NCBI RefSeq assembly: GCF_004307455.1
Contig: NZ_SEWX01000001.1
Location: 62,001 to 126,000, forward strand
Length of the DNA: 64,000 nucleotides
Direction of reading: 5' to 3'
Source: Aquirufa nivalisilvae
GTDB taxonomy: Bacteria; Bacteroidota; Bacteroidia; Cytophagales; Spirosomataceae
Positions within the stretch are counted from its first letter, which is position 1. Every line of letters begins with the position of its first letter. Under the pieces are notes generated by a model. That model was not told the origin of the DNA and did not search any database. It was given only the letters and a program-made list of their open reading frames with translations. This document shows positions 24,235 to 33,727 of the stretch, in pieces. A program made the position numbers and the translations under genes.

Positions 24235-25575
24235 ATGTCAAATTACCTATTAAAAAATGCCAAGATAGTCAACGAAGGACAGACAATTGAAGGGGATATA
24301 CGCATTTCAAATGGCCGAATTGACAAAATAGCCAGTTCCATTAGTCCTCAAGGCAATGAGCAAATCATGGATTTATCTGGCAAACATATTTTCCCAGGGA
24401 TGATTGATGACCAGGTCCATTTTAGAGAGCCTGGTTTAACACATAAAGCCCATATTGCTAGTGAAGCTAGAGCTGCCGTTGCCGGTGGTGTGACAAGCTT
24501 TATGGAAATGCCCAATACTGTTCCAAATGCATTAAGTCAGGAGATCTTAGCAGATAAATATGCTATTGCCCAACGTTCCTCTTTGGCCAATTATTCATTT
24601 TTTATGGGGGCAGGGAATGACAACCTAGAGGAAGTATTAAAAACCAATAAACAAGATGTCTGCGGAATAAAAATATTCATGGGTTCTTCTACTGGCAATA
24701 TGTTAGTAGATAATACTAAAACATTGGAAAATATCTTTTCAAAAAGCGAGCTGCTAATAGCTACCCATTGTGAAGATGAACCAACGGTAAAAGCTCGAAC
24801 TCAATTATTTCATGAAAAATACCCAGAAGAAGCGCCTGCTTTCATTCATCCGTTAATCAGAAATGAAGAAGCTTGTTACTTGTCTTCTTCGACTGCGATT
24901 GAATTAGCGAAAAAGTGGAATACCCGATTACATATTTTACATATCAGTACAGAGGAAGAATTAGCTTTATTTGAAACGGGCAAAGCTGCTAAAGAAAAAC
25001 GCATTACTTCTGAAGTATGTGTACATCATCTTTGGTTTGATGCTGCTGACTACGAAAAGCTAGGAAATCAAATCAAATGCAATCCTGCTATTAAAGATTC
25101 AAGACATAAAAATGCATTAAGAAAAGCATTACAAACTGGGAGCTTAGATATTATTGCAACAGATCATGCGCCTCATACTTGGGAAGAAAAGCAACAAGGT
25201 TATTGGAAATCGCCATCAGGTTTACCTTTGGTCCAACATCCCCTATTGATGCTGTTTGATTTAGAAAAAGAAGGTGTGCTTTCGTTGGAACAGATTGCAG
25301 AAAAAACGGCTCATACGGTCGCTGACATTTTTCAAATTCAGGATCGAGGATATATTAGAGAAGGCTATTGGGCCGATTTAGCCATTGTAGATTTTGATTC
25401 GCCTCAAAAAGTTGAAAAATCCAATCTTCATTATCAATGCCAATGGTCTCCCATGGAAGGCTATACTTTTGGTGCCAGCATAGCCCATACTTTTGTCTCT
25501 GGACATCTAGCTTATTCTCAAGGGAAATTCAATGAAAGTCAGTTAGGAAAGCGCTTACTATTTCAACGAAACTAA
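24235..25575 (+). CDS. pyrC: Dihydroorotase
   Basis: A 446-residue amidohydrolase of pyrimidine synthesis that interconverts carbamoyl-aspartate and dihydroorotate. The N-terminal metal motif reads DDQVHFREPG (Q60, H62, R64): the first His of the usual HxH is Gln, which I recall as normal in the Bacteroidota branch. The lysine segment is CGIKIFMGSSTG, further His ligands are in ATHCEDE and LHILHISTEEE, and the catalytic Asp is in ATDHAPHTWEEK. Length fits this branch. It is probably translated together with the porE-like gene, one base upstream, and its stop overlaps the convergent barrel gene by 4 bp. Confidence 0.92.
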   Translation: MSNYLLKNAKIVNEGQTIEGDIRISNGRIDKIASSISPQGNEQIMDLSGKHIFPGMIDDQVHFREPGLTHKAHIASEARAAVAGGVTSFMEMPNTVPNALSQEILADKYAIAQRSSLANYSFFMGAGNDNLEEVLKTNKQDVCGIKIFMGSSTGNMLVDNTKTLENIFSKSELLIATHCEDEPTVKARTQLFHEKYPEEAPAFIHPLIRNEEACYLSSSTAIELAKKWNTRLHILHISTEEELALFETGKAAKEKRITSEVCVHHLWFDAADYEKLGNQIKCNPAIKDSRHKNALRKALQTGSLDIIATDHAPHTWEEKQQGYWKSPSGLPLVQHPLLMLFDLEKEGVLSLEQIAEKTAHTVADIFQIQDRGYIREGYWADLAIVDFDSPQKVEKSNLHYQCQWSPMEGYTFGASIAHTFVSGHLAYSQGKFNESQLGKRLLFQRN

Positions 25576-26246
25576 AACATATCGTCGAAGAATACCCTTA
25601 AATAAAAACCAATGGATTGATTGTAGGTTTTAACTGGGGGCTCTGTGATATTTAAAAAACCAGTTTGATACGTAACACCCACCGAAACAAAACGCTTTGA
25701 AACGATTCCTATTCCAAATTTCAATCCAGCATCTAGTCGGCGAAAATCACTAGAAAAGCTTTCACTTGTATTTGTGACAGTCTTATAGCTCCCTGGTTTT
25801 GCAGGATTAGCTATTCGATTTTCTACTAAAGTCTTGTCCCAAAGACCTACCCCCAAATAGGGCCCGCCCCAAACAGAAACATTGCTAGAAAATTCAGATG
25901 CATTCCCCAATGTAAATTCAAAATTGGGATTAAAATCCAAGTAATTTAATGTAATTGTCCTTTCTGAATAAGTGGAATCCGTAAACGATGCTTTACCATG
26001 ATGTCCACGCTGAGCTAAATTTATTTCTGGATTAAAACTCCAATGCTTATTGATGGGAAATTGCAAACCAAATCCTACTTCAACCGATGGCTTAAATAAA
26101 TAAGCTTCCCCACTTGCACCATCTCCATTAAATCGAACCGTTTTAACAGCTAAATGAAATATTTTTTTTGTTTTGCCTTGCTGCGCGACGACAACTTGGG
26201 TCAAGGTCAAAAACAAAATTGAAAAAAGATAAATTTTTATGCGCAT
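25572..26246 (-). CDS. Outer-membrane beta-barrel protein, function unknown
   Basis: A protein of 224 residues if started at the ATG at 26246, which gives a clean signal peptide (MRIKIYLFSILFLTLTQVVVA, cleaved before QQGK; residues 1-21). In-frame upstream ATGs at 26270 and 26306 would bury the signal peptide. The mature part shows alternating strands with aromatic girdles (VEVGFGLQFPI, YLDFNPNFEFTLG, VWGGPYLGVGLWD) and ends with the strand FYLRVFFDDMF, typical of small PorT-like/OmpX-like barrels in Bacteroidota. No specific role can be assigned. Confidence 0.75.
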   Translation of the reverse strand: MRIKIYLFSILFLTLTQVVVAQQGKTKKIFHLAVKTVRFNGDGASGEAYLFKPSVEVGFGLQFPINKHWSFNPEINLAQRGHHGKASFTDSTYSERTITLNYLDFNPNFEFTLGNASEFSSNVSVWGGPYLGVGLWDKTLVENRIANPAKPGSYKTVTNTSESFSSDFRRLDAGLKFGIGIVSKRFVSVGVTYQTGFLNITEPPVKTYNQSIGFYLRVFFDDMF

Positions 26247-26326
26247 GAGATTGCTTAGAGAAATATTCATCAATTTTACAGAAATAAGATTAATTAAAGA
26301 GAACACCTTTCAGTAGTTAAATACAA

Positions 26327-26914
26327 ATGTCGAAACTTCTTCCCTATTTATCAAATAAAGGTTTTGAGGCTGGTCTTGATGAAGCTGGTCGAGGTTGTTT
26401 GGCTGGACCTGTCATTGCCGCAGCTGTTATTTTACCTTTGGATTTTTATCATCCTTTTTTAAACGATTCCAAACAATTGAATGCCAAACAAAGAGCAATC
26501 TTAAAAAAAGAAATAGAAAGTGTAGCTATCGACTATGCCGTTGCTGAAGTAGATGCTCCAACGATTGACCAAATCAACATTTATAAAGCAAGTGTTCTAG
26601 CCATGCACTTAGCAGTTGATCAATTGAAACACCGTCCAGACCATCTTTTGGTCGACGGAAATCGCTTTATTAGCTACCCATTAATCCCTCATACTTGTAT
26701 AGTCAAAGGCGATTCCAAGTTTTTCTCCATAGCAGCGGCATCCATTTTAGCTAAAACATATCGAGATGAATTAATGGAAAAACTAGCCTCAGAATATCCT
26801 GAATACGGTTGGGAGCGAAATGCAGGATATCCGACAATGGAACATCGAAAAGCTATTCTTAGTCATGGCCCCTGTCATTTTCACCGAAAAACCTTTCGTG
26901 TGCAAATCAAATAA
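26327..26914 (+). CDS. rnhB: Ribonuclease HII
   Basis: A 195-residue endonuclease that removes ribonucleotides from DNA and RNA from RNA:DNA hybrids. The DEAGRG motif (D18, E19) in GLDEAGRGCLAGPV supplies two catalytic acids; further signatures are LNDSKQLNAKQR, LLVDGNRFI (third Asp) and KGDSKFFSIAAASILAKTYRDEL. It ends with the usual GYPTMEHRKAILSHGPCHFHRKTF. Length is typical. The gene is divergent from the barrel gene and 36 bp before the subtilase gene. Confidence 0.96.
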   Translation: MSKLLPYLSNKGFEAGLDEAGRGCLAGPVIAAAVILPLDFYHPFLNDSKQLNAKQRAILKKEIESVAIDYAVAEVDAPTIDQINIYKASVLAMHLAVDQLKHRPDHLLVDGNRFISYPLIPHTCIVKGDSKFFSIAAASILAKTYRDELMEKLASEYPEYGWERNAGYPTMEHRKAILSHGPCHFHRKTFRVQIK

Positions 26915-26950
26915 ATTATAGTATTTTCGAAATTCATATCCACTAACAAT

Positions 26951-29900
26951 TTGAAAACTACACCTTTAATCAAGTTTTTTTCGGCGATTGTTCTATTTTT
27001 TTTAACATCTCATTCTAATTTGGGGCAAGGAGAATTATATCCTATAGAAAGAAGAAAGGCCATATTAAATTTTGCTGAACAATTTAGTAATCAAAAGGAT
27101 AGTTTATATCTCAAAATTCAAAAACTAGCTGCAGAAAAGGGAATAGCTACTACTGCTAAAATTGGGAATCGATCCATTTATCTCCAAAGTATAAATCCAA
27201 ACGGTAGGCCAATATACAAAAGTGTTTTCTCCAATAGAGCCGCATCTATTGCCACAAAAACAAATCAGTTCTATTCAGGGGGTTCATTAGGCATAAACCT
27301 GACAGGAAAATCAGATAGTTTATACGGGAAATTGGCTGTTTGGGATGAACAAACTGTTCGAGTTACTCATCAGGAATTAACGGGCAGGATATTACCTCAA
27401 GAAAAAACCGTCACCTATGGGGAGCATTCCACCCACGTGGGAGGAACCATGATTGCTTCAGGAATATTTAATCCAGAGGCTCGTGGAATGGCATTTGAAG
27501 CCACCCTAAAATCATGGGACTTCCAAAATGATGACGCCAAAATTAGTGCTGCATCTCCTAATCTTCTTGTTAGCAATCACTCTTATGGAGCCATTGCGGG
27601 TTGGAGTTACGATTCCGATGTGAACAAATACCGCTGGTATGGAGATGATAAAATGAGTGTGTCTGAAGATTATGTATTTGGTTTTTATGATGACGATGCG
27701 CAGGCGAAAGATAAGATTGCTTATAATTCCCCCTATTATTTAATGGTGGCCGCCGCTGGAAATAGCGCGGATGAGAATGGCCCTCCTGCAGGTCAATATT
27801 ACCTTATTGGCAATACCAAAGATTCTTCTAATGTTGTCAGAGCTACCAATACAGGATTTAATACGGTAGCTAGCCCTGCTACCGCAAAAAATTTACTTTC
27901 TGTGGGTGCAGCAGAGCCACTGGCATCTCCTCCCGTTAAACCGACGGATGTTACCATCACCAGCTTTTCTAGTCGCGGACCTACCGACGATGGCCGTATA
28001 AAACCCGAAATCATTGGAATAGGGAAAGATTTATTTTCAACGGGATACCTAAGTAACACCGATTATGAACGTATGAGTGGCACTTCCATGGCAACTCCTC
28101 AAGTATCTGGTTCTCTATTTCTATTGCAACAACTAAACTTACAACTAAATAAAAAATTCATGTGGGCCTCTACGCTTAGAGGCTTGGTAACTCATACGGC
28201 ATTTGACGTAGGTCAGGCTGGCCCAGATTACACCAGCGGTTGGGGATTATTGGATATGGAAAAAGCTGGAAAAATGCTGCAAAATAAAGATAAATCTTAT
28301 GCTATTTCCGAAGAGACTTTACAAAATGGAGGCTCTAAAAAAATGGATTTAATTGCCTCAGGTAAAGGTCAATTGCACGTTACAATTGCTTGGACAGACC
28401 CTGCCTATGAAGGTAGTAATGGAAAAGTATTGCCCATTATTCCTTCCAGTGTAAATTCCCGCATTCCCATGTTAATGAATGATTTGGATATTCGCTTGCA
28501 GTCTGAAGATGGCCAATTATTGCCCTTTATATTGGATCCAGACAATCCAACTAAAGCGGCTGTAGCAGGTGATAATATTCGAGATAATATTGAACAAATT
28601 TTAGTCAAGAATGTAGTGCCAGGTAAAAGTTATAGTCTAACGGTATCTCACAAAGGCACTTTAAAGAATTCCAAGCAGGATTACGCACTATTAATTTCAG
28701 GAATGGGAGGCAAAGCTTACTGTGCTATTTCGGCTCAAAACAAAAGTAATATCTTAACGAAATTCGCCTTAGGAAGCTACAGTAACAGTGTTTCCACAAG
28801 TCAAGATTTCACCCAAAATGCCATTCCTGTAGAAATTGGCTCAAAAATCCCCATTGACCTAACTTATGGTTCTGCTCAATCCAAGCAAACTAAAGTATTC
28901 GTGGATTGGAATCAAGATGGGGACTTCGATGATTCGGGTGAAATGATTTTGGATAGCGGTATACTTACTGCTGGCACATTTTCAGGAAATGCCTCGAATT
29001 TTCCAGTTACTGAAACGGGACAATATTATCGCATGAGGGTTGTTACTGAATTAGGAAACAGTGCTAGTTTAGCTGCGTCTTGTGGGAGCATTAGTAGTGG
29101 AGAAATAGAAGAATATGTCATTTTAACCACGAATGCATCCAATGATATAAGTGCCTTATCAATTAGTTCACCAACGGGTAGCTTTTGTGCTACATCAACA
29201 AGCAGTAGCCTCAACATCCTTGTAAAAAACCAAGGCCTGAAAGATCAAGTGAACGTACCATATGAGTTGAAAATTCTACAAAATGGCATTCAGGTTGGAA
29301 AATATTCAGGCACTATTGCTGAAATTATATCAGGTAAAGAGACAGAAGAAACGGTAAGTGGGAACTTTAATTTGCTAGCCGGGCAAGCTTATACCTTTGA
29401 ACTTACTACGCTATTGAGCACAGATCAAAATACATTAAACAATACTTATTCTCTCGTTAAAACAATTGAAAATCCAAGTGCCCCAATTATAAGTGGAATA
29501 CAATGTTCTGGACAATCGGAGTTGACCTTAACGGCTACTTCAGGTACACCTCTTTGGTATAATAGTGATAATGCTTTAGTAGGATCAGGTTTAAATATTA
29601 AAGTACCCAGTAATAGTAAATACTCCGCTTCTTACAATGATTTTAGTGGTGGAATAGGTCCAAAAACAAAATCGGAATTTGGAGGAGGGACCTATTATGG
29701 TTCCTTTGGGCCAACTGTAATTGTGGAAGCAAAAGTTCCCATCATTTTGGAAAGTGCCCGAATTTATGTTGGTACAGCTGGAAGAATCACTTTTGATGTA
29801 ATCAATAAAGAAACTGGAAATATCGTATCCTCTGTAACAAAAACAGTCAAAGCAAGTAGAACTCTTAGTAGTGGAGGTAGCACAGGCCAACTAGTAGATG

Positions 29901-30931
29901 ACAAAAAAGATGAAGGGCTAGTTGTCAATCTTAATTTGCAAATACCAATTGCTGGCACCTATTACCTTAGTCAAACCTGCTTAGATGGTGCCTCGATATA
30001 TCGAAGCAACCGAAGTAAATCAGATACCATCAATGCACCAATCAATATTGGATTTCCATATGCCATTCCCAATATACTCAATATCCCAGGTGCCTTGTTT
30101 AATAATGGGGTTATTACCTCAGGTTTCTACTATTTCTATGATATGAAATTTAAATCTTTAGGATGTCCAAGTCCTAGAGCCAATGCCAATATTAGTATAA
30201 AAGATACGCCCATTGCATCCATTAGCCCGGTTGGGGATTTAACGGTTTGTCAGGGTGCTACTGTATCCATTCAAGGCAATGCATCTGAAAACACCATCAT
30301 TCAATGGTATTTAAATGGGAAAGCGATAACAGGCGCGACAAGTTTAAGCTACAAAGCAACCACAAAAGGTAAATTTGAAATGGTAGCCAGTTACGCAGGG
30401 TCTTGTCCTGTTACAACACAAGCACTAACGATTAATGTGGGAACCATTCCCTCTCCTGCTGTCAGTTATAGCACGGGTATTTTAAAGGCGCCTAGTAATG
30501 CCAACGCTTACCAATGGTACTTTGGAATCACAGCAATTACCGGAGCTAATCAAGCTAGTTATATTCCTATTCAATCAGGCGCATATCAAGTAAAAGTTAC
30601 GGATACAAATGGCTGTTTAGCTGTGTCTGACTACATCAATGTGGTCATATTAGCAACGAAGAAGGAGAATCCATACCAACAATTAACACTATTCCCAAAC
30701 CCAACAAGAGAGTTTCTTCAATTAGGATTACCCGATCAGTCTATACTGGATGAATACCATATTGAAATTTGGGATTTACAAGGAAAGAAAGTCCTAGAAA
30801 AAACCATCAGTTCTTCTTCTATTTCTGATAACAGTATTAGCATGGATGTTAGAGGCTTACCTTCAGGGTCATATGTATTGAGAATGGCGGATTACCCAAG
30901 CCAATCACCTGTGAAATTCATAAAATATTAG
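26951..30931 (+). CDS. Secreted subtilisin-family (S8) peptidase with T9SS sorting domain
   Basis: A 1326-residue exported protease starting at TTG; the residues after it form a signal peptide (FFSAIVLFFLTSHSNLGQG) and no ATG lies nearby. The triad is D132 (LAVWDEQ), H159 (GEHSTHVGG) and S379 (SGTSMATPQVSG); the oxyanion Asn is in VAAAGNSADENG. A beta P-domain-like region follows, then a GEVED module (KVFVDWNQDGDFDDSGE ... GEIEEYVI, about 645-725), a CARDB-like module, Ig-like modules, and a type A T9SS C-terminal domain (FPNPTREFLQLGL ... LPSGSYVLRMAD, about 1245-1326). It is therefore probably released or anchored at the surface through PorV and PorU. It may digest extracellular protein for nutrition. 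Confidence 0.93.
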   Translation: MKTTPLIKFFSAIVLFFLTSHSNLGQGELYPIERRKAILNFAEQFSNQKDSLYLKIQKLAAEKGIATTAKIGNRSIYLQSINPNGRPIYKSVFSNRAASIATKTNQFYSGGSLGINLTGKSDSLYGKLAVWDEQTVRVTHQELTGRILPQEKTVTYGEHSTHVGGTMIASGIFNPEARGMAFEATLKSWDFQNDDAKISAASPNLLVSNHSYGAIAGWSYDSDVNKYRWYGDDKMSVSEDYVFGFYDDDAQAKDKIAYNSPYYLMVAAAGNSADENGPPAGQYYLIGNTKDSSNVVRATNTGFNTVASPATAKNLLSVGAAEPLASPPVKPTDVTITSFSSRGPTDDGRIKPEIIGIGKDLFSTGYLSNTDYERMSGTSMATPQVSGSLFLLQQLNLQLNKKFMWASTLRGLVTHTAFDVGQAGPDYTSGWGLLDMEKAGKMLQNKDKSYAISEETLQNGGSKKMDLIASGKGQLHVTIAWTDPAYEGSNGKVLPIIPSSVNSRIPMLMNDLDIRLQSEDGQLLPFILDPDNPTKAAVAGDNIRDNIEQILVKNVVPGKSYSLTVSHKGTLKNSKQDYALLISGMGGKAYCAISAQNKSNILTKFALGSYSNSVSTSQDFTQNAIPVEIGSKIPIDLTYGSAQSKQTKVFVDWNQDGDFDDSGEMILDSGILTAGTFSGNASNFPVTETGQYYRMRVVTELGNSASLAASCGSISSGEIEEYVILTTNASNDISALSISSPTGSFCATSTSSSLNILVKNQGLKDQVNVPYELKILQNGIQVGKYSGTIAEIISGKETEETVSGNFNLLAGQAYTFELTTLLSTDQNTLNNTYSLVKTIENPSAPIISGIQCSGQSELTLTATSGTPLWYNSDNALVGSGLNIKVPSNSKYSASYNDFSGGIGPKTKSEFGGGTYYGSFGPTVIVEAKVPIILESARIYVGTAGRITFDVINKETGNIVSSVTKTVKASRTLSSGGSTGQLVDDKKDEGLVVNLNLQIPIAGTYYLSQTCLDGASIYRSNRSKSDTINAPINIGFPYAIPNILNIPGALFNNGVITSGFYYFYDMKFKSLGCPSPRANANISIKDTPIASISPVGDLTVCQGATVSIQGNASENTIIQWYLNGKAITGATSLSYKATTKGKFEMVASYAGSCPVTTQALTINVGTIPSPAVSYSTGILKAPSNANAYQWYFGITAITGANQASYIPIQSGAYQVKVTDTNGCLAVSDYINVVILATKKENPYQQLTLFPNPTREFLQLGLPDQSILDEYHIEIWDLQGKKVLEKTISSSSISDNSISMDVRGLPSGSYVLRMADYPSQSPVKFIKY

Positions 30932-31920
30932 GACTGGATTTGAACAATAGTCCTACCTGTATGATTACCCTCTCGAATCTTAGCTAAATATGTTGGGGCT
31001 TCTGCGAGTGTAATTATGCGAGAAATATGATCCAATGGAATATTCCAAGCTGTGGCTAATTTATCCCAAATTTCTAGTTTCTTTTCTAAAGGGGAATCAG
31101 CTGAATATATTCCAAACAAATTAGCCCCGCGTAAAATAAATGGATAAATCTGCAAAGGTAGTTCGACGCTAGAAGCCATACCACATGCCGAAACAGCTCC
31201 TCCAAAATGCAGACTTTTAATAATCTTCGTTAGTACGTCCCCACCAAGCACATCAATGGCTCCTACAAATTGCATGGGATAAAGAGCTCGAGGTTTTTCC
31301 GATAAAAATTCCTCCCGATCAATGATTCGATCAACTCCCAATTGTTTCAAAAATGCATATTGGTCCACTTTCCCTGTGATTGCCGCCACTTGAAAACCTA
31401 TATGTTTTAACAATAAAATGGACACTAAACCTACGCCACCAGTTGCTCCTGTCACCACAATTTCACCTTGATTGGGCCTAATTCCATGGTGCCATAAAGC
31501 CGCCAAAGCCATACCGGCAGTTAATCCTGCCGTACCCCATTGCATGGCTTTGAGACACGACATGCCGTGAGGAAGAGCTATGATCCATTGTACAGGTACC
31601 GAAATATATTCAGCTAATCCTCCATGTGTATTCATGCCCAAATCAAATCCTGTGACAATCACTTCTTGTCCTATAGCAAATGTTTCGCTGGGGTCTTGAA
31701 CGACTTTCCCCACAGCATCGATACCTGGAATATGCGGAAAATCACGGGTGATGCCTTTATGTCCATTAGCAGAAAGCGCATCTTTATAGTTAAGCGAGGA
31801 AAAGCTTACTTGAATAAGGACCCTGTTGGGAACTAATGTAGAAAAAGGTAAAGACTGAAGCTGGGTTTCAAAATGCCCATCAGGCATCTCTGTCGTCCAA
31901 AGTGCGTTAAAAAAATCCAT
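30928..31920 (-). CDS. YhdH/YhfP-family quinone oxidoreductase (acrylyl-CoA reductase type)
   Basis: A 330-residue zinc-free medium-chain dehydrogenase/reductase. The N-terminal catalytic domain has SLNYKDALSANGHKGI and PHIPGIDAVGKV; the NADPH-binding Rossmann domain begins with VTGATGGVGLVSILLLKH (near residue 153). The family includes the NADPH-dependent acrylyl-CoA reductase AcuI; a general detoxifying enone reductase is as likely. It is the last gene of the fcl-methyltransferase-reductase run, 5 bp after the methyltransferase. Its stop overlaps the convergent subtilase gene by 4 bp. Confidence 0.88.
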   Translation of the reverse strand: MDFFNALWTTEMPDGHFETQLQSLPFSTLVPNRVLIQVSFSSLNYKDALSANGHKGITRDFPHIPGIDAVGKVVQDPSETFAIGQEVIVTGFDLGMNTHGGLAEYISVPVQWIIALPHGMSCLKAMQWGTAGLTAGMALAALWHHGIRPNQGEIVVTGATGGVGLVSILLLKHIGFQVAAITGKVDQYAFLKQLGVDRIIDREEFLSEKPRALYPMQFVGAIDVLGGDVLTKIIKSLHFGGAVSACGMASSVELPLQIYPFILRGANLFGIYSADSPLEKKLEIWDKLATAWNIPLDHISRIITLAEAPTYLAKIREGNHTGRTIVQIQS

Positions 31921-31925
31921 AGGGC

Positions 31926-32663
31926 TTATTTTTTCACCCAGACAAAAATCATGCGGGTCGAGTTCTTTTCATCAAAAGAACCTAATTTATAATCTCCAAG
32001 CAAATCCACCAAATGTAAACCTGCTTTTGCCGCATAAGCAATGAAGTCATTCTTCGATATTAATTCAACTCGCTCTTCAAAATGATATGTCTCGCCCTGA
32101 TCTTCAAAATCAATGGATTTAAATAAATAGCCATTCGATTCCCAACGTCTGATTCGAAATGTAATCCCTTCTCTCACTAAGCTTTCTTCTTCAATCAGAT
32201 GAGCAATGACGTAGCTAGGGTTAAAAAAATCCATGACAAAAATGCCCTGTGGTTTCAGAACCTCACTTAGTACTTGAAAAGCTTGTTGGTTTTCTTCTTG
32301 TGAATCAAAATATCCAAAACTGGTGAAAAAATTAAATATAGCGTCAAACTGAAAATGTGTCGGTAAAGCAATCCTTAAATCATGGACAAAAAATGCCAAT
32401 TTATCCGTTGAAAAGGCTTGTGCTTGTTCAATATTAGAAGGTGAGAGATCAAATGCTTTGACATCTAATTCTAATTCGTGCAACGTGATGGCATGCCTTC
32501 CTTTACCACAGGCCACATCTAAGACATGGGCACCTGCTTGTAGCTTTAATTTTGTCTGTAAGGAACGAATGAACGTAGCTGCCTCAACTTCATCACGTTG
32601 GGCATACAAAATATGATAATATGGGGAATCAAACCAGGTACTAAACCACTCCTTCACTTGCAT
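31926..32663 (-). CDS. Class I SAM-dependent methyltransferase
   Basis: A 245-residue cytoplasmic methyltransferase. Motif I is HVLDVACGKGRHAI (near residue 45), motif II/III DLSPSNIEQAQAF, and FDAIFNFFTSFGYF is the post-I acidic region; the methyltransferase-25-like fold continues to FVMDFFNPSYV. The substrate is unknown. It lies between fcl and the reductase with 5-bp gaps on both sides, a clear operon position, so sugar or small-molecule modification is conceivable but unproven. Confidence 0.85.
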   Translation of the reverse strand: MQVKEWFSTWFDSPYYHILYAQRDEVEAATFIRSLQTKLKLQAGAHVLDVACGKGRHAITLHELELDVKAFDLSPSNIEQAQAFSTDKLAFFVHDLRIALPTHFQFDAIFNFFTSFGYFDSQEENQQAFQVLSEVLKPQGIFVMDFFNPSYVIAHLIEEESLVREGITFRIRRWESNGYLFKSIDFEDQGETYHFEERVELISKNDFIAYAAKAGLHLVDLLGDYKLGSFDEKNSTRMIFVWVKK

Positions 32664-32668
32664 CCTGC

Positions 32669-33616
32669 CTATTTCCTCGAGTTAGGGTTCTGTAAAAAAT
32701 CTTGATAAGCTAATTGAATACCATCTTCTAGCACCACTTTATGCTTCCATCCAAGCTCATGCAATCTTGACACATCCATCAGTTTTCTAGGTGTACCATC
32801 TGGTCTAGAAGTATCCCATTGAATACTTCCTTCAAAGCCCGTAGCCTTTTTAACCATTTCAGCTAATTCCAAAATACTGACATCCTCACCCGTACCAATA
32901 TTGATAAATTCAGCCTCATTATAGTTTTCCATGAGGTACAAACAGGCCTCAGCAAGGTCATCTGCATACAAAAATTCTCTTTGTGGAGAACCTGTCCCCC
33001 AAAGTGTAATAGAATGATCTCCACGAATTTTAGCTTCATGAAATTTACGAATCATAGCCGGCAATACATGGGAATTCTCTAGGTCATAATTATCATTCAT
33101 CCCATACAAATTGGTAGGCATGACAGATATAAACTGACAACCGTATTGAGCTCGATATGCCTCGCACATCTTAATCCCCGCTATTTTGGCAATTGCATAA
33201 GGTTCATTTGTTGGCTCAAGGAATCCACTCAATAGATATGATTCTTTCAAAGGCTGTGGAGCCAATTTGGGATAAATACAAGAAGAACCTAAAAACATTA
33301 ACTTCTTAACCTGATTAACAAATGAAGCATGAATCACATGATTTTGAATCGCTAAATTCTCATACAAGAAATCCGCACGATAGGTATTATTAGCAACAAT
33401 TCCTCCTACTTTTGCTGCAGCCAAAAATACATAATCGGGTTTTTCTAATGCAAAAAATGCATCTACTGCTGCTTGATTTCTTAAATCTAACTCGGCGGAT
33501 GTTCGCAGAATTAAATTGACATACCCTTGTGAAAGTAACTGCCTAACGATGGATGAACCCACCATTCCTCGATGTCCAGCGACGTATATTTTAGCTTCTT
33601 TTTCCAATGAATTCAA
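32669..33616 (-). CDS. fcl: GDP-L-fucose synthase
   Basis: A 315-residue extended SDR enzyme (WcaG/Fcl) that epimerises and reduces GDP-4-keto-6-deoxymannose to GDP-L-fucose. It has the NADP motif [13 protein letters not shown], the SSCIYP segment with the catalytic Ser, the Tyr/Lys pair in YAIAKIAG and the family signature [19 protein letters not shown]. Length is normal. The partner GDP-mannose 4,6-dehydratase (gmd) is not in the window. A perfect -7 box lies 31 bp upstream. Its product would feed fucose into surface polysaccharide. Confidence 0.95.
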   Translation of the reverse strand: MNSLEKEAKIYVAGHRGMVGSSIVRQLLSQGYVNLILRTSAELDLRNQAAVDAFFALEKPDYVFLAAAKVGGIVANNTYRADFLYENLAIQNHVIHASFVNQVKKLMFLGSSCIYPKLAPQPLKESYLLSGFLEPTNEPYAIAKIAGIKMCEAYRAQYGCQFISVMPTNLYGMNDNYDLENSHVLPAMIRKFHEAKIRGDHSITLWGTGSPQREFLYADDLAEACLYLMENYNEAEFINIGTGEDVSILELAEMVKKATGFEGSIQWDTSRPDGTPRKLMDVSRLHELGWKHKVVLEDGIQLAYQDFLQNPNSRK

Positions 33617-33646
33617 TTTTTACTTAATGAATGCGGTTTAAGAGTG

Positions 33647-33654
33647 CAAAAATA
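33647..33654 (-). promoter_or_regulatory. -7 box of the fcl operon
   Basis: Read on the minus strand this is TATTTTTG, a perfect TAnnTTTG match followed by C, leaving a leader of about 24 nt before the fcl ATG. No clear -33 box. Confidence 0.5.
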
Positions 33655-33697
33655 CATAAAAGCAGGTTCTAATTATTTAAATTCTTAATTTGCGAAA

Positions 33698-33705
33698 TAT
33701 TTTTG
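33698..33705 (+). promoter_or_regulatory. -7 box of the secreted MORN-like gene
   Basis: TATTTTTG followed by C matches the consensus and lies 23 bp before the ATG at 33728. No clear -33 box. Confidence 0.5.
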
Positions 33706-33727
33706 CCGTGCTATCGTTTCATTTCAC

